Shown: positions 46,731 through 58,684, counted from the first letter of the stretch. The stretch: DNA of 64,000 bases from Hygrophila difformis (GCA_030278955.1 JAOANR010000010.1:20242444-20306443), one strand, 5' to 3'. A program made the numbers and translations. The notes: generated by a model from the letters alone, not told the origin.

Positions 46731-47090
46731 AATTTTTAAAGGGGTTTAATATAAAAATGTTTGAATTAATTTTGTTGGGTTACTGGTTGTATTTAATCAG
46801 AAAAATAATATTCACCATAATTACTTAAATTGTCTGGTATTTCTTCATCATAATTTTCACTATCTGATCCTATTCTTAGTAAATTATTTTGTCCCAAAAA
46901 CTTTTTTCTTCTGAGTAGGGATATACCTTTTGATTATATTCAGTCAAAAATATGAGTATAGTATAAACAATGTCATTCCAATTTTCAACTCTTTCTTCCA
47001 TAGTTTGTAAATATATTCCATATTCGTATATTAATGAATTATTTCTTCTTGATTCATTTTTTATAAGTTAATTATTGTAATGGGTTTACA
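46731..47090 (-). pseudogene. Degraded coding-like segment upstream of the primer site
   Basis: The minus strand between 47070 and 46800 encodes in two frames a peptide-like stretch including YLQTMEERVENWNDIVYTIL and an acidic SENYDEE region. It could be the end of another viral ORF or leader ORF. I could not assign it. Confidence 0.3.
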
Positions 47091-47935
47091 AAATAAAGGG
47101 AATTTTTGATAATTAGAAAGTCAAGTTGTAGAGTGTATCTCATACTTAAAGATAAAATTATTGGGAAGTTGTGTGGGGTGATATTTAAATGTCAAAACTT
47201 AAATGGGTCATTTTTGTAAGTTTTTTGCAATGAGTCTTTTTAAAATACAAACTAATTCTAATAGGTCATTTACTCTAATTTGCCCTTAATTTTGTTAAAC
47301 CGAGTATACTCAAACTATTCTTGGAGAATCTGCATGAGTAATGAACGACATATCTTTCAAAGCAGTTTTTTGCATATACAAGGTTTGAAACCGAGAATTT
47401 GCTTAATCGACTAGAACTTTAATCCATTTAAATCAACTGATGTTGATAGTCCATTTCAGTAATTCATAAAATTACTGACCAAAAGTAATTTTTAGCTAAA
47501 ATAATGGCAAATTCCAATTATTGTCTCAATTAAAAGTGGTATTATTATTTGGCTTTCGCTTCGTAAAAAAAATAAATAAATAAAAAGTAGTAAGAGCAAA
47601 AATTATCTCTGCTGACTTTTCACCTAATTTTTCTTTAAAGTTTTTTTTTGGTAAATATTGACATTCAAGTGCCAATAAATATATGTAGGAGTTCAAACCA
47701 CATAAATTACAAATCGTATAAAGAGAATGAATAAGAGACCAGGTGGGGAATCAAACAACCAACTATAAGGTTGGATTTTAGAGACTTGATTCAGCTCATT
47801 TATGAGATAAAATAGCTTTTTAAAGAGTCAAAATAATTTAAAACAATGTAAAATCAGCTCTTTTTGAATTAAAAAAAAAAACAAACAAAAAGGATTTTAG
47901 TTTATGGTAGGAAAAAAGTTGGTTTTAAGCTAACA
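47091..47935. other. AT-rich intergenic sequence, no gene seen
   Basis: Flank on the right side of the pararetrovirus. No repeat boundary or coding potential was recognised. Confidence 0.4.
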
Positions 47936-47940
47936 ACTAC

Positions 47941-48190
47941 TCCCTCCATCCAACGAAGTTTGGCTCGTATTCCTTTTTGAGGTATCTCACGAAGTTTGGT
48001 CACTTTCCATCTTTAGATAAAATAAGTTAATATAAGTTTGATTAGGATATTAATTATTTCCAAATTCCATTAAAAATATTCACTTTTACTATTTTGCATA
48101 AATTTCAATACATTTTTACTTTTCTATCCAAAATCCCCTGCATTTATTTAATTCTTAATATTAAAAAATTGTTACAAATAAAAATTGTAT
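47941..48190. mobile_element. MITE end running into the assembly gap
   Basis: CTCCCTCCATCCAACGAAG after TA has the form of a Stowaway-type terminus, but of a different family from the two 260-bp copies. The other end would lie in the gap. Confidence 0.4.
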
Positions 48191-48690
48191 NNNNNNNNNN
48201 NNNNNNNNNNNNNNNNNNNNNNNNNNNNNNNNNNNNNNNNNNNNNNNNNNNNNNNNNNNNNNNNNNNNNNNNNNNNNNNNNNNNNNNNNNNNNNNNNNNN
48301 NNNNNNNNNNNNNNNNNNNNNNNNNNNNNNNNNNNNNNNNNNNNNNNNNNNNNNNNNNNNNNNNNNNNNNNNNNNNNNNNNNNNNNNNNNNNNNNNNNNN
48401 NNNNNNNNNNNNNNNNNNNNNNNNNNNNNNNNNNNNNNNNNNNNNNNNNNNNNNNNNNNNNNNNNNNNNNNNNNNNNNNNNNNNNNNNNNNNNNNNNNNN
48501 NNNNNNNNNNNNNNNNNNNNNNNNNNNNNNNNNNNNNNNNNNNNNNNNNNNNNNNNNNNNNNNNNNNNNNNNNNNNNNNNNNNNNNNNNNNNNNNNNNNN
48601 NNNNNNNNNNNNNNNNNNNNNNNNNNNNNNNNNNNNNNNNNNNNNNNNNNNNNNNNNNNNNNNNNNNNNNNNNNNNNNNNNNNNNNNNNN
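48191..48690. other. Assembly gap of 500 N
   Basis: Exactly 500 unknown bases, which is usually a placeholder for a gap of unknown size. Open frames reported through it are meaningless. Confidence 0.99.
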
Positions 48691-49998
48691 ACAAGTGGTT
48701 CACCAAGAGCCGGGAATTCTTAATCCATACTTCATCATTCTGATGGGGAGCTGTCTTTTACTACCAGGGTCAGACCTTCAAAACCTCCGAGTGATAGGTT
48801 TTAAATGCTTTCTTTAACGCTTTCTTTTACCGCTTTCTTTTAACTGCTTTCTCTAGAGGTCACTCGGTTGTATTGAGAGTTGCGTAACTGCTACTAGGAT
48901 TGATAGTTAAGGGAGAGTTTAGGACTCGATTAGATCTTTGGGTGTGACATGGGAGAATGATAGCAGTACTTGGCAATTTCAATAAATGATTTGTCAGTTG
49001 TTGCTTGTCCACCACAGATGAAGTAACATACCCAGGCCAGGGCAGTTACAAATCTGTGGTATCTTAGAATTTTGCGGTCTTAAGAACGTGTAAACTCATA
49101 CTGTAAGTACCTGTCTGTTAAAGGGAAAGCTGTACTGAGAGCATGAGAATCAGCTATCTGATAGGATTATCCCAAACAAAGATCTGTGTACAAAAATGGA
49201 AGTTTAATACTGCTGTATCTAAATCTTGTCCAATTTTTATCTTCTTCCTGTCCCTTCTGTCTACATTATGATTCAGTTTCACGGCCAGCATAATGTAAAT
49301 TTTCACTGCCTTCATAGATACTCCCTCCGTCCCAGTATACTTGTCCTGTTTCACTTTTTGACACTGTTCATTGTTTAACTTTGACTCAATATTATTAAAA
49401 GTATATATTTGAAAAAAAAATAGTCGAGTTGGGTCTTGTTCGAATCGTAACATCATGTAGTTTTATGAATATATATTTTATTTAATTTTTTGTTGTATAT
49501 ATTTTGAGATATTAACGATTGAAAATGTGCATTGAATTGTGTGCAGAAATGAAACAAGACAAGTTAAGTGGGACGGAGGGAGTAGTATTTATCGCATTTT
49601 TAGAATAACTTTACCCGCTTTCTAGCACAAATTTATTTTCTTTGTAGAATAGATTTAAACGCTTTTATAGTTTAGCTTAAATTCATGCCAGTAGTTGTTA
49701 ATCACTTTTCAAACCATTGGAGCAATACGAATGGAAAATCTAGTAAAACGACGTGGGCCCTGCTTCTATCGCACATCCTCCAGTGAACGATCCGGTCTTA
49801 CTATAAATTACTGCAATTTTTGACACCGTGCGCTTTCGGGCCACAGTTTCTTGACACGAGTAAATAAAAACGTGACAACCTATAAATATATCCCTAATCC
49901 CAACTCCGCCATCATAAAATGATTTTCCTTAAATAAAATCAAGACCGGGGTTACATTATTCCGAAAAATACTCGTGTGGGAAATTGTCAAAAGTTTCA
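48691..49998 (+). other. Sequence left of the Athila primer site, probably containing its 5' LTR
   Basis: The last few hundred bases before 49999 should be the 5' LTR of the Athila-type element. I could not find a matching copy downstream, so the LTR borders are undefined. Pyrimidine-rich TTTCTTT repeats occur at 48800-48855. A Stowaway MITE sits at 49321-49582. Confidence 0.35.
49321..49582. mobile_element. Stowaway MITE
   Basis: 262 bp with inverted ends CTCCCTCCGTCCCA and TGGGACGGAGGGAG, TA on both sides, and an interior closely matching the copy at 41920-42178. Confidence 0.93.
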
Positions 49999-50016
49999 TG
50001 GCGCCGTTGCCGGGGA
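49999..50016 (+). other. Athila/Tat-type primer-binding site (tRNA-Asp)
   Basis: TGGCGCCGTTGCCGGGGA is the standard primer site of Athila and Tat elements, complementary to the 3' end of plant tRNA-Asp. It fixes the start of the internal region of a + strand element. Confidence 0.9.
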
Positions 50017-50156
50017 GGATGCAGCGCCGTTTTATTAGAGAATTACATTCCTCATTGCTCCTAGTTAGCTTATACATATAAATATAAATATTCACCCCGA
50101 AACCGATTCTAACCTGGGGAATGTGCAGGTACTGTCATAGCTAAGACCTCTGTTCT

Positions 50157-52610
50157 ATGCAAAAGAGAAAGGAGACTCCATCCGAGATCCCGTTCAACGC
50201 AGAAATTGAGAAAACAGCTCGTCGTCTGAGGGCGGAAGCTAGGCAAAGAAAGGAACGGGAAAAACAAGCTCTCCTCTCTCCAAGCACAAGCAGTGACATC
50301 TCAGACATGGCGGATAACCATGGCAATCCCCTAAACATTCCACCTAACCCACCACTCCAAAACATCCAAGAGGACCCAGAAGACGTTGACGTTGAGAACT
50401 TGGAGGATCTCCCCCCTCAGGTCATCCAGGGAGGTGAGAACCCCCCAAATCTCGACCAGCAACCCTTCGAGGTGCCTCCACCCAACCCAAACCACCAAAA
50501 CCCCCAAAACAACCCACTTAACCAGAATAATCCAAATGACCAAAATTTTCAGAATCCTCAATTTCCAAACCCCTAGTTTAACCAAAATCAGAATCATCCT
50601 AACCCTAACGATTTCAATGATCCCGGAAATTACTATCCAAATCAGAACTTTTACCCACAGCAATACCAAGGAGGGCCAGGGAACAATCAACAGGCAGCCG
50701 CAGCTGACTATATGCAGCCCATTCTGGAACCGTATTTGAACATTCCTGGACAAGCTCCATTCTTGGCCAGGAATTTCGAATTGAAGCCGGCACTCATCAA
50801 TCTTGTTCAAAGCAACCAGTTCGCAGGAGCAAATCATGAAGATCCGCATGATCATTTGCAAACATTCTTGGAGCTATGTGACACCATTAAGAATCAAAAT
50901 GTATCTGCTAACACCATCCGATTGAGGCTGTTTCCTTTTTCTCTGACTAGCGGAGCGAGAACATGGTACAAATCACTGCCCGTGAATCAGAAGTCTGCAT
51001 GGGAGGACGTTATCAAGAAATTTCCTGACAAAGTACTTCCCGGAGTCCAAGGTGGATGAATGCCGCTCCAAGATTCCGGAATTCAAGATGAAACCAGACG
51101 AGTCCCTATATGATGCAAAGGAACGGTTCTTCAACTTGCTCAGGAAATGCCCCCAGCATGGTTTCCATGAGTGGGAAAAATTGAGAAAGTTCTATAGCGG
51201 TTTGACCCCAGCATGGAAGAACATGCTTGATGCTGCCGGTGGTCAACACCTGCTATACATTCCCATGGACCAAGCTTGGGCCAAGATTGAAGCAATGAGT
51301 GTAAAAAGAACTGTACTTTCTGATGATGTTAATTCCCCCCCCCCCCCTCGTGGTTATGTGCTGTAGGTACAGTAGGGAAATCCGAGTTGGACAAACTGAA
51401 AGACCAAGTGGCCGTCTTGGCCTTGAATCAGGAAGCTGGGAGCTCTACACAGGCTCAAAATGCTGAAGCTGTTTGCGGGACTTGCCAAGGCCTGCATTCC
51501 ACTGAATCCTGTCAGCAAGTGGCAAACGAAAGCTGTGACTATGCAGGTGGATTCCAAAATCGGCACCCGAACCTTTCATATTCCAACAACAATGCTTTGA
51601 ATTCCCACCTGTTGACCCAGCCTCAACAGTTCAACCAACCAAGGCCCCAGCATTTTAACCCAGGTTTCCAGCCTCAGATTCTAGCTAGGCCACCTCAAAA
51701 CCAAAATTTCCAAAACTTTCAACAGCCACAGAATCAGTTTGTCTCAAATCATAATCAGTTTGGTCAAAACCAAGGTCAGAACCAGAATTTGAACCAGAAC
51801 CAGCAGAAACCCCCTTCCAGATTAGAGACTCTCATGACTGACTTCATCACCAGTCAAAAGGAAATCAACACCCAGTTGCAGTCCTCTATTCGGAATGTGG
51901 AGACTCAGGTTACACAAATGGCCAAGGAAATGCAGAAAAGAGACCAAGAAACTCTACCCAGCACTGCTGAGAAAAATCCTCAGTGTAAGGCCATCACACT
52001 GAAGTCTGGTAAAGTTCTGGAAGGACCCAAGGGCAAAGAGAAACTGGTACAAGGAAATGAACTGAGAAGTGACATTGAGGAGAATGAAAAGGAAGCCGAA
52101 AAAGAAACAGCCAATCTGCAGACTGACGCTGCACCTGAAATGGCTGAAACAGATAAGGGTACAGGGGGAGGTACAACTTCCTTCCCTTTACCACAAAAAC
52201 AAGTAGATAATAACAAGTACATGCCTAGGATTCCTTATCCTGCACGTCTTAAAAATAAGGAACATGATCTTAAATTCAAGAAATTTCTGGAACGATTAAA
52301 GTCTGTAGAGATAACCATTCCTCTCACAGAAATGATTTCCGAAATGCCCATCTATGCTAAGTTCTTGAAAGAATTGATTTCAGGAAAAAGGCAGGTCGAG
52401 CAAGAGGAGGTGATTATTCTCAACAGCACATGCAGTGCCATAGTTCAGAGGAGAATGCCTGAAAAGAAAGAGGACCCCGGATGCTGCACGCTTCCAGTAC
52501 AATTCGGAAAGGCCAAAGTGAGTATGGGGCTTTGTGATTTAGGATCGAGCATCAATGTGATGCCACTAGCTATGGCAATCCGCCTTAAGCTTGGAGAGAT
52601 TCAACCAATC
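50157..52610 (+). pseudogene. Athila-type Gag and protease, broken
   Basis: Frames at 50157-50576, 50577-51059, 51052-51366 and 51387-52709 form one Gag: a TAG at 50574 and two frameshifts near 51055 and 51360 break it. The Gag core has NFELKPALINLVQSNQFAG, EDPHDHLQTFLELCDTIKNQ and RLRLFPFSLTSGARTWYKSL, as in Athila. A CCHC knuckle, CGTCQGLHSTESC, follows, then a long N/Q-rich stretch. The protease core MGLCDLGSSINVMPLAMA comes next, with the D-L-G form typical of this clade. A C run at 51338-51347 coincides with one frameshift. Confidence 0.85.
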
Positions 52611-53419
52611 AAGATGAGGCTGTCGCATTACCGACCAATGATGGTAGCCAAGTCATCAAGTTCCTCAAGAACAACATTTTCAGTCGATTTGGCATACCTA
52701 GGGTGGTGATATCTGATGGAGGAACACACTTTATTAATAAAGCTTTTGAAACTTTAATGAGCAAAAATGGAATCCTCCATAAGATAGGCACGCCTTATCA
52801 TCCTCAGACCAGTGGTCAAGTCGAAGTATCCAATCGCGAGATCAAACACATACTCGAAGCCACTGTCGGGATAACCCGTAAGGATTGGGCACGTAAGCTC
52901 AATGATGCTCTATGGGCATATCGCACAGCATTTAAGACTCCCATTGGGATGTCCCCTTACAGACTTGTCTTCGGAAAAGCCTGTCATTTGCCTGTAAAGT
53001 TAGAGCATAAAGCTTACTGGGCCGTTAAAACGCTTAACTTCGATCCGAAAGTTGCTCAGAGCAAACGTAAGTTGGACCTCAATGAAATTGAGGAAATACG
53101 AGCGCTAGCTTATGAAAGCTCTCGAATTTATAAGGAGTGGACCCAGAAGTTGCACGATCGCAGGATTAAGCCTAAGTATTTCTATGTTGGTCAAAATGTA
53201 TTGTTATTCAATTCTAGGTTGAAGCTGTTCCCTGGGAAGCTCAAATCCAGATGGGAAGGACCACATGAAGTGCTAGAAGTGTTTCAGAATGGGGCCGTCA
53301 GGATCCGAACTGACAAGGGCAACATAGTGGTGAATGGACATCGGTTAAAGGAATACCTCGGACAGTTCGTTCCGGAGAAAGAAAGCCAAGTAGTGGCAGA
53401 CCCGGCTTACACCCAATAA
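52600..53419 (+). pseudogene. Athila-type integrase, fused to protease by deletion
   Basis: The + frame from 52703 (and, one base out of register, from about 52610) encodes [19 protein letters not shown] and [16 protein letters not shown], the second aspartate and the glutamate of the integrase DDE triad. [20 protein letters not shown], characteristic of Athila/Tat, follows, then the C-terminal SH3-like part. The zinc-binding region and first aspartate are absent, as are RT and RNase H. Protease runs straight into integrase, so about 2 kb of pol was deleted. Confidence 0.88.
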
Positions 53420-53920
53420 GAAACAGCATTAAAAACAAAAATCTTTCATTTTATATATACATATATATAGTATATTATTTCATAATAAGAAAGTACCCAA
53501 AAATCAATTAAACATTTAGAGTACTAAGACTCTAAATGTGAGGATGTTGATATTTGGAGAAAATCTAACGCATTTTAATTATCTGTCTTGCAGAAAGAAC
53601 GGAACCATCAAAAAGAGGAACAGTGAAGCAACCCGGAAAACCAGGTTCTTGGTTGGATTAATTCCATGAATCTAAGAAAATATTTCCGGAAATTAAAGCA
53701 ATTTAAATCCGGAATAATTTTTGCAAACAAATGGAATTAACCCAACCTAATTTATGCAAGTGGATTTTACTTTAATTTCAGCCCAGTGCATTTTTGAATA
53801 ATTGGACTGAATTTATTCAGGCCCAAATCAAATAAAATGAACTCAAGCCCAACACCACATTCGGGCCCAGTTCACTAAAAATTTGAAAATTCAAAATTTG
53901 TGTCATGGAACCAACCTCTG
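53420..53920. other. 3' region of the Athila-type element
   Basis: A short hairpin word (CATTTAGAG...CTCTAAATG) at 53513-53540 is followed by TGAGGATGTTG. The same module occurs at 55471-55506. The 3' LTR probably starts at TGTTG (about 53545). No coding sequence is seen. Confidence 0.4.
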
Positions 53921-54207
53921 TGTCGCGAAACAGCGCTCCGTCACCAGGCCGGGATTCCGCGACACAGTCGCACATGTTCCCCCTTTCGATGTCGCGGAAC
54001 ATCTGTCGCGGTCCATGGGTCCGCGACCGTCCCTTTATTCCGCGACACCATTCCCCGTTGACTTTTTCCATTCCAGAACTTGGTCGCGAAACTCCTGTCG
54101 CAGACCATGGTTCCGCGACCAGACTCAGATTCCGCGACTCGTGTAATGTCGCCATGCCCTGGTCGAAGAACCCTGTTCCGCGACATGGTCTGGTTTCTGC
54201 GACCAGT
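53921..54207. promoter_or_regulatory. Array of CGCGAC/GTCGCG motifs upstream of a TATA box
   Basis: About ten GTCGCG or CGCGAC words, several extended to TTCCGCGAC, occur within 290 bp in both orientations. They alternate as GTCGCGGA ... TCCGCGAC, so that units form interrupted palindromes. The array ends just before a TATA box (54216). It looks like a cluster of binding sites in an LTR U3 or promoter. Confidence 0.6.
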
Positions 54208-54215
54208 GTTTTTAG

Positions 54216-54223
54216 TATTTATA
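54216..54223 (+). promoter_or_regulatory. TATA box
   Basis: TATTTATA lies 10 bp after the last motif of the array and about 145 bp upstream of the F-box gene ATG. A pyrimidine-rich leader follows. Confidence 0.5.
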
Positions 54224-54366
54224 ATCCCCCCCCACCTCATTTTCCTGCACTCACGTCAGTTTCTTCCTAACTCCATCTTTTCATCTTCCTCTGCTCACTC
54301 CTCTCTCTACCGAGCGAACACCACCGTGTTCTTCACACCCAAACTCTCTTCTACCAAGGGGAAACT

Positions 54367-55854
54367 ATGGCCAGATTTTTCAGAATCGCCCCAAACTTGG
54401 GACCGATGCCTCCCTCTCCCCCAAGAGTGGAGTAAGATACCCCATTTCCCCTCTCCCATTCTCGAACACCCCACCTGTTCATAGTCTCTGTTTGGGCATT
54501 TTTGTTTCTTGTTCTTGTTTTTGCCTTTAAAAAGCGTGATTTGTGTTCTGTGTGTGCACCCTCGTTTCAGTTTTTGAGATTTTAAGTACTCTCGGTTTTA
54601 AGCAGTGTTTTGAGATCTTTTTGGATCCTTACATAACCCATTTTAAAAACTGCCAAGATCTAAAAACTTTTCAAAGCTTAAAACTTGAGAAAGCAAACTG
54701 ATGAATGTTGGGGTGTTGTTGTGAGCACCATAATATTATTGGTTTTTATTCTTGAGCTTAGGGTTTGTGTTTGATTTTTCTTTCCTGTGTAGTTTGTGTT
54801 TTTTTTGAAATAAATGTTTCTGGAATGTTATCATGGAACATTAAAATGGAAAGATCTTTTTGGCATATTTGTTCCCACATGTTACAATCTTGTGGGAATA
54901 AATGTTTGTTTGTTTATGGAAACATAGTACAAACACCCAATGAGAAACTTCCATTTTCAATAAAGGTGACCTTTTCGAAAGACAAAAAGAGTTAATAGAT
55001 TTAATAATTGACTTACGTTCTTTTTGTTCCCAATGGAACTGCAGTGTGAGTAAATAGCAGTATTTTTATCACCCAACTGCTATTCTTTTCGAAAATCCAA
55101 ATTGGGACCACTCACATCCCACTTTCCTTAAATAAAACAAGTCAACCCTTTGAAAATTAAAAAATAGTGTTTGCCAATTTTTGGATGTTTCAACTGTTCA
55201 ATGCAGTCCAAACGAAACGAGAATAGCAAATCCATTGCGCCACGTCTCCATTGCACATTCCAAAATTCAAGCATTTCATCTCCATCCGTCCATCTCATTC
55301 CATTTTCAGCAAGTGTCTCGGACTTGTTTAATAAAACTGGAAAATCAAGTTTTTGGACCCAATGGCCTGTTAAAAATATATAGGGGCCCAATGACCCCTA
55401 TCCTTTCATAAAAAATTCATTTTACCTATGCTTTTTATTAAAAATTCAAGTCAAGAACTTAATAATTTCACATTTAGAGCAAAGCTCTAAATGTGAGGAT
55501 GTTGGTTGCTGAACTTGAATAACTTCTAAGAAAATATCATAAATATTGGATTCATCACTTCTCATCTTTTCAGGGACAACGTTTTCCAGATCCCAGACCC
55601 AGTACCCGGAGGGACCCAGCTGCTGGACCTGCCACTGGAATTGCTAGGGGAAATCCTCTCCCGAATCGGAGAGGATGACATCAAGAAAGTGTTCACAGCT
55701 AGGGAAACTTGCACGAAGCTGAGGGACGCAGGAAACCTCGCCATCGTCTACAGGCGATGCGAGTTGGATGCGGCTAGGGTGAGGCACTGGCAGGAGGAGA
55801 TACGAAGGCAGAAAGAAAGATTTCTGCACACATGCACTGAGGCTGGAAACTTCA
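54367..55854 (+). pseudogene. Two-exon F-box gene fragment, cut by an LTR
   Basis: Exon 1 (54367-54431) encodes MARFFRIAPNLGPMPPSPPR and ends at a GTAAGA donor. Exon 2 starts at 55574 after CTTTTCAG and joins in phase. It contains LLDLPLELLGEILSRIGEDD and an L-R-C pattern that fit an F-box, then FLHTCTEAGN, like the segment after the F-box in At2g35280-type plant proteins. F-box proteins bind SKP1 and select ubiquitin ligase targets. The frame stops because the Tekay-like LTR begins at 55855 and supplies ATG-TAA; the normal C-terminal part is missing. The intron holds the hairpin module at 55471. It may be a gene captured by an Athila-type element. Confidence 0.6.
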
Positions 55855-58456
55855 TGTAACACCCCGGTTTTTGGTCACCCAGGTCGGGATGTCACCGCCA
55901 CATCCCCCTAGTAAGACACGGTTTCTCCGAGCTTACTAAAGAGATGCAAGGCTAGGTATTGCAGTATTTAAAACACTTAAAGCATTCGAAATAGCCCATA
56001 CAATATAACTCGAAAATAACAATAGCATAGCGCAGCGGAAATATTTAGTTTAGTACAGTATCGCAGCGGAAAATATAAAAAGGGCCGACATGGCCAAAAC
56101 ACGGGTTAAACAGGCCCGTTCATGATATAGTCTAAGTACGAAATTTAAAAGCAAAATAACAATCCCCAAAATCCCATGCATGCATCGTGCTCACACATGC
56201 TCATTCCACATATTCTGTAAGAAAGGAATAAAAATGGTTTTGATCAGCAAAATTGCTGAGTAAGTTAACACATGCATGATCGTAGGGTTTAAAAGCCATA
56301 AATTTAGTAATTTAACAAAAGCATGATAATAACATAATATTTAATTTCATCTAATCCATATCCAATAGCATAATTTATATCAGGCTCTATTTAATAACAC
56401 ATATCACATGATTTAATCATAAAAGCCATAATTTAAATAAAGCATTTAAATAATTTAATTGGACAACAATATAATTTAATCTAGTTTAATTTAATTTAGA
56501 ATCCCCATTACATTCCCGATTTGGTATTTCAAAGTTTTACGATAAAAATCGCGATGTCAACAAGTTTAGCCGGTAGCCCGGCGGCCGCAGCCGTATCAGC
56601 CATACCCAGTACCACTCCGGAGCCTCGGGAAACCCATACGGATATTCACGAGAGTGTAGGCTCTAAGTTTCGCCGTTTTGGCAATATCACATTTCAAGTA
56701 TAGCGCGCGGGGTCACCATCGTCCATTACGGCACGAAGTGAATCGTTAGGGGGCACCCTGCAGAGCACTCACCCCTAATTTTAATTTATCAAGTTTGTAA
56801 GGGGATTTAGTTTTTTAAAATCTGCCTTCCAATGTATTAATTTAGAAATAATATCTCAATTCGTTTCAACCCTAAAGGTTAATTCCATGGTTCAACAAGA
56901 TTTCAAGATTTCGTTCGGTAAATCACAGTTTACTCCAAAATTCGTCTAAAATCAGATTTAATTCCAAAATTTCCAAAATTTCATATCTGACTCGGAAACA
57001 TCAAGATCTACAACTTTCGTGTTTTAACTTTTTCAATCCGAGATACCTAAGTAGGTCAAAAACGCCAATTCTCGCATAGGAAGAAATCTGTCCGAGTTTA
57101 ATACATCACAGTTCAAAGATTTCAATTTCTACCATATCAATTCAGCTCCAAATTTAATGAAATTTGACAGGGATCATCTTAAGACATTTATCTACAACTT
57201 TCATGTTCAGCCAAAGATCTAAAACAGCCTAGATCCTATCTCAAAAACGTGATCAAGATCATTCCTAAGTTCTGTCCAAGATTTCAAGATCTAGATTCAA
57301 ACAGTTCGGTTTCAACGGGTTTTCACATATCAAATCAACTCTAAAAATTCTTAAATTTTTACAGGAGCTAGGCCTAAGTCTTAGGAACGTTTTTCGTGTT
57401 TTAAGTTTTTCCGTTTGAGTTCGTTTTAAGGGTCGGAAAAATTCAACAATTCTGGTGCGTCGGTAGGAAAACAAAAGTGGACAGATTTATGGTTCTTGTC
57501 AAATCTTTTAGGTTTCGAATGTTTTAAAATCTCCCAAAACCATGTAAGGTTAACTTACAGTGTCTATGAACGTCGGGGATATCCAATTCGGAGGCGTGGC
57601 TTCCAGATCATCGTTTCTCCTCTCCGTTCGTCGGGTTCTACGATCTAGATTCGATACGGGGGTGTAGAAAGAAAAAGGAGAGGATTAGGATTCGTTTTCG
57701 AATCGTTTATTGAATAAAGATTGGACCGAGACTAACCACGACTATGGAGATCTGTAGAGAAACTCGTCCAACAGCGTTCGTCTTGGTTTCGTGCCTCCGA
57801 CGACTCCGGATTTAGGGTTTCGAACGTAAAGAATGTTGTAGGGTTTTGTAAACTTGTTCGGGGCTCCCAAGGGGCTTATTTATAGAATTCTTAATCCCTA
57901 GGGCGTCCAACATCTGACCTAGAGGTCTTGGGTCGAGAGATGTTCAACCGAAAGTCGAAAAATCCGCGTTCGGGCGAGAGATTCACGCAACAACCAAATC
58001 TGTCAAGTGGCGCGGTCGTGGCGCGCTAAACCACCTTCACCGCGCGGCCACCGCGCCGACTTCGCCTGGACTTCGGTCCGGGCGGGTCGTGCGATCCGTC
58101 GTGCTTTTCCGCCTCTCTTTCGGGTTTCTATCCCTCTATGCTCCCGAATTCCGATTTCCGGGGTATATTCGGGTTCATACTTTCTCTCTAATTTTATTCT
58201 TAGTCTAATTGGATGTTTTGGACTCGAATTCTCGAGTTCCTTAGTGTCGGGTTTTGGTGTACCATTTATCCATCCTTTTATTGAGTTAAATTCCTTTAAT
58301 TCCTTTTTAAGTAAAAATCTCATTTCTCATTTCCTTATCTTTATTTATTTCTTTTATTTGCTGGATTTGTTTATTTATTTATAGTATTTATTTTATTTAT
58401 TATTTATTTATTTAATTATTGTTTTATCTTATGTTGGAAAATTCTCGGGTATTACA
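55855..58456 (-). repeat. 3' LTR of the truncated Tekay-like element
   Basis: 2602 bp, starting TGTAACACCCCGG and ending GGGTATTACA on the + strand. TATA box TATAAATA at 57884-57877 (minus strand). A CG-rich palindromic block (GGTGGCCGCGCGGTG) lies near 58010-58055. The reverse complement of its first 350 bp matches the LTR that starts at 63187. Confidence 0.88.
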
Positions 58457-58684
58457 GTCTACCCTCCTTAAGAATCAACTTCGTCCTCGAAGTTGTGTTT
58501 CGGCTTTTCTCGTCTCGTGCTAAGGTCTTGTGTTTGTTTTATTATGTTGTGACTGAACTTAGAATTAAAACTTCTAAGCTGCCTACGTACCCGGTAAAGG
58601 GATCAAGCCATAACGTAGTTCAAAATTTACAAAAATGCACGAAAAATTAGGGGGTATGACATCCTCTCCCCCTTAAGATTGCAG

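Larger units (their letters stand above)
38160..47080 (-). mobile_element. Endogenous plant pararetrovirus (Caulimoviridae), degraded
   Basis: A minus-strand block of about 9 kb has caulimovirid hallmarks: a tRNA-Met primer site without LTRs, separate capsid (zinc knuckle) and movement-protein ORFs, protease, reverse transcriptase and RNase H, a last ORF, and a TATA box followed within about 140 bp by a poly(A) signal. A small first ORF before capsid recalls solendovirus/cavemovirus-like layouts, but genus is not certain. Every ORF has stops or frameshifts. A Stowaway MITE and a retroposed sequence have since inserted. It was integrated by host repair, since this family lacks an integrase, and none is seen. 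Confidence 0.85.

Noticed and set aside
46294..46731. LTR retrotransposon instead of a pararetrovirus, because of the tRNA-Met primer site
   Set aside because: No LTR border precedes the site, no integrase is present, and separate movement and capsid ORFs are readable.
48094..48817. Open frames of about 200 codons
   Set aside because: They run through 500 N bases of the assembly gap.
50331..50861. 176-codon minus-strand frame opposite Athila gag
   Set aside because: Shadow of the N/Q/P-rich gag coding sequence on the other strand.
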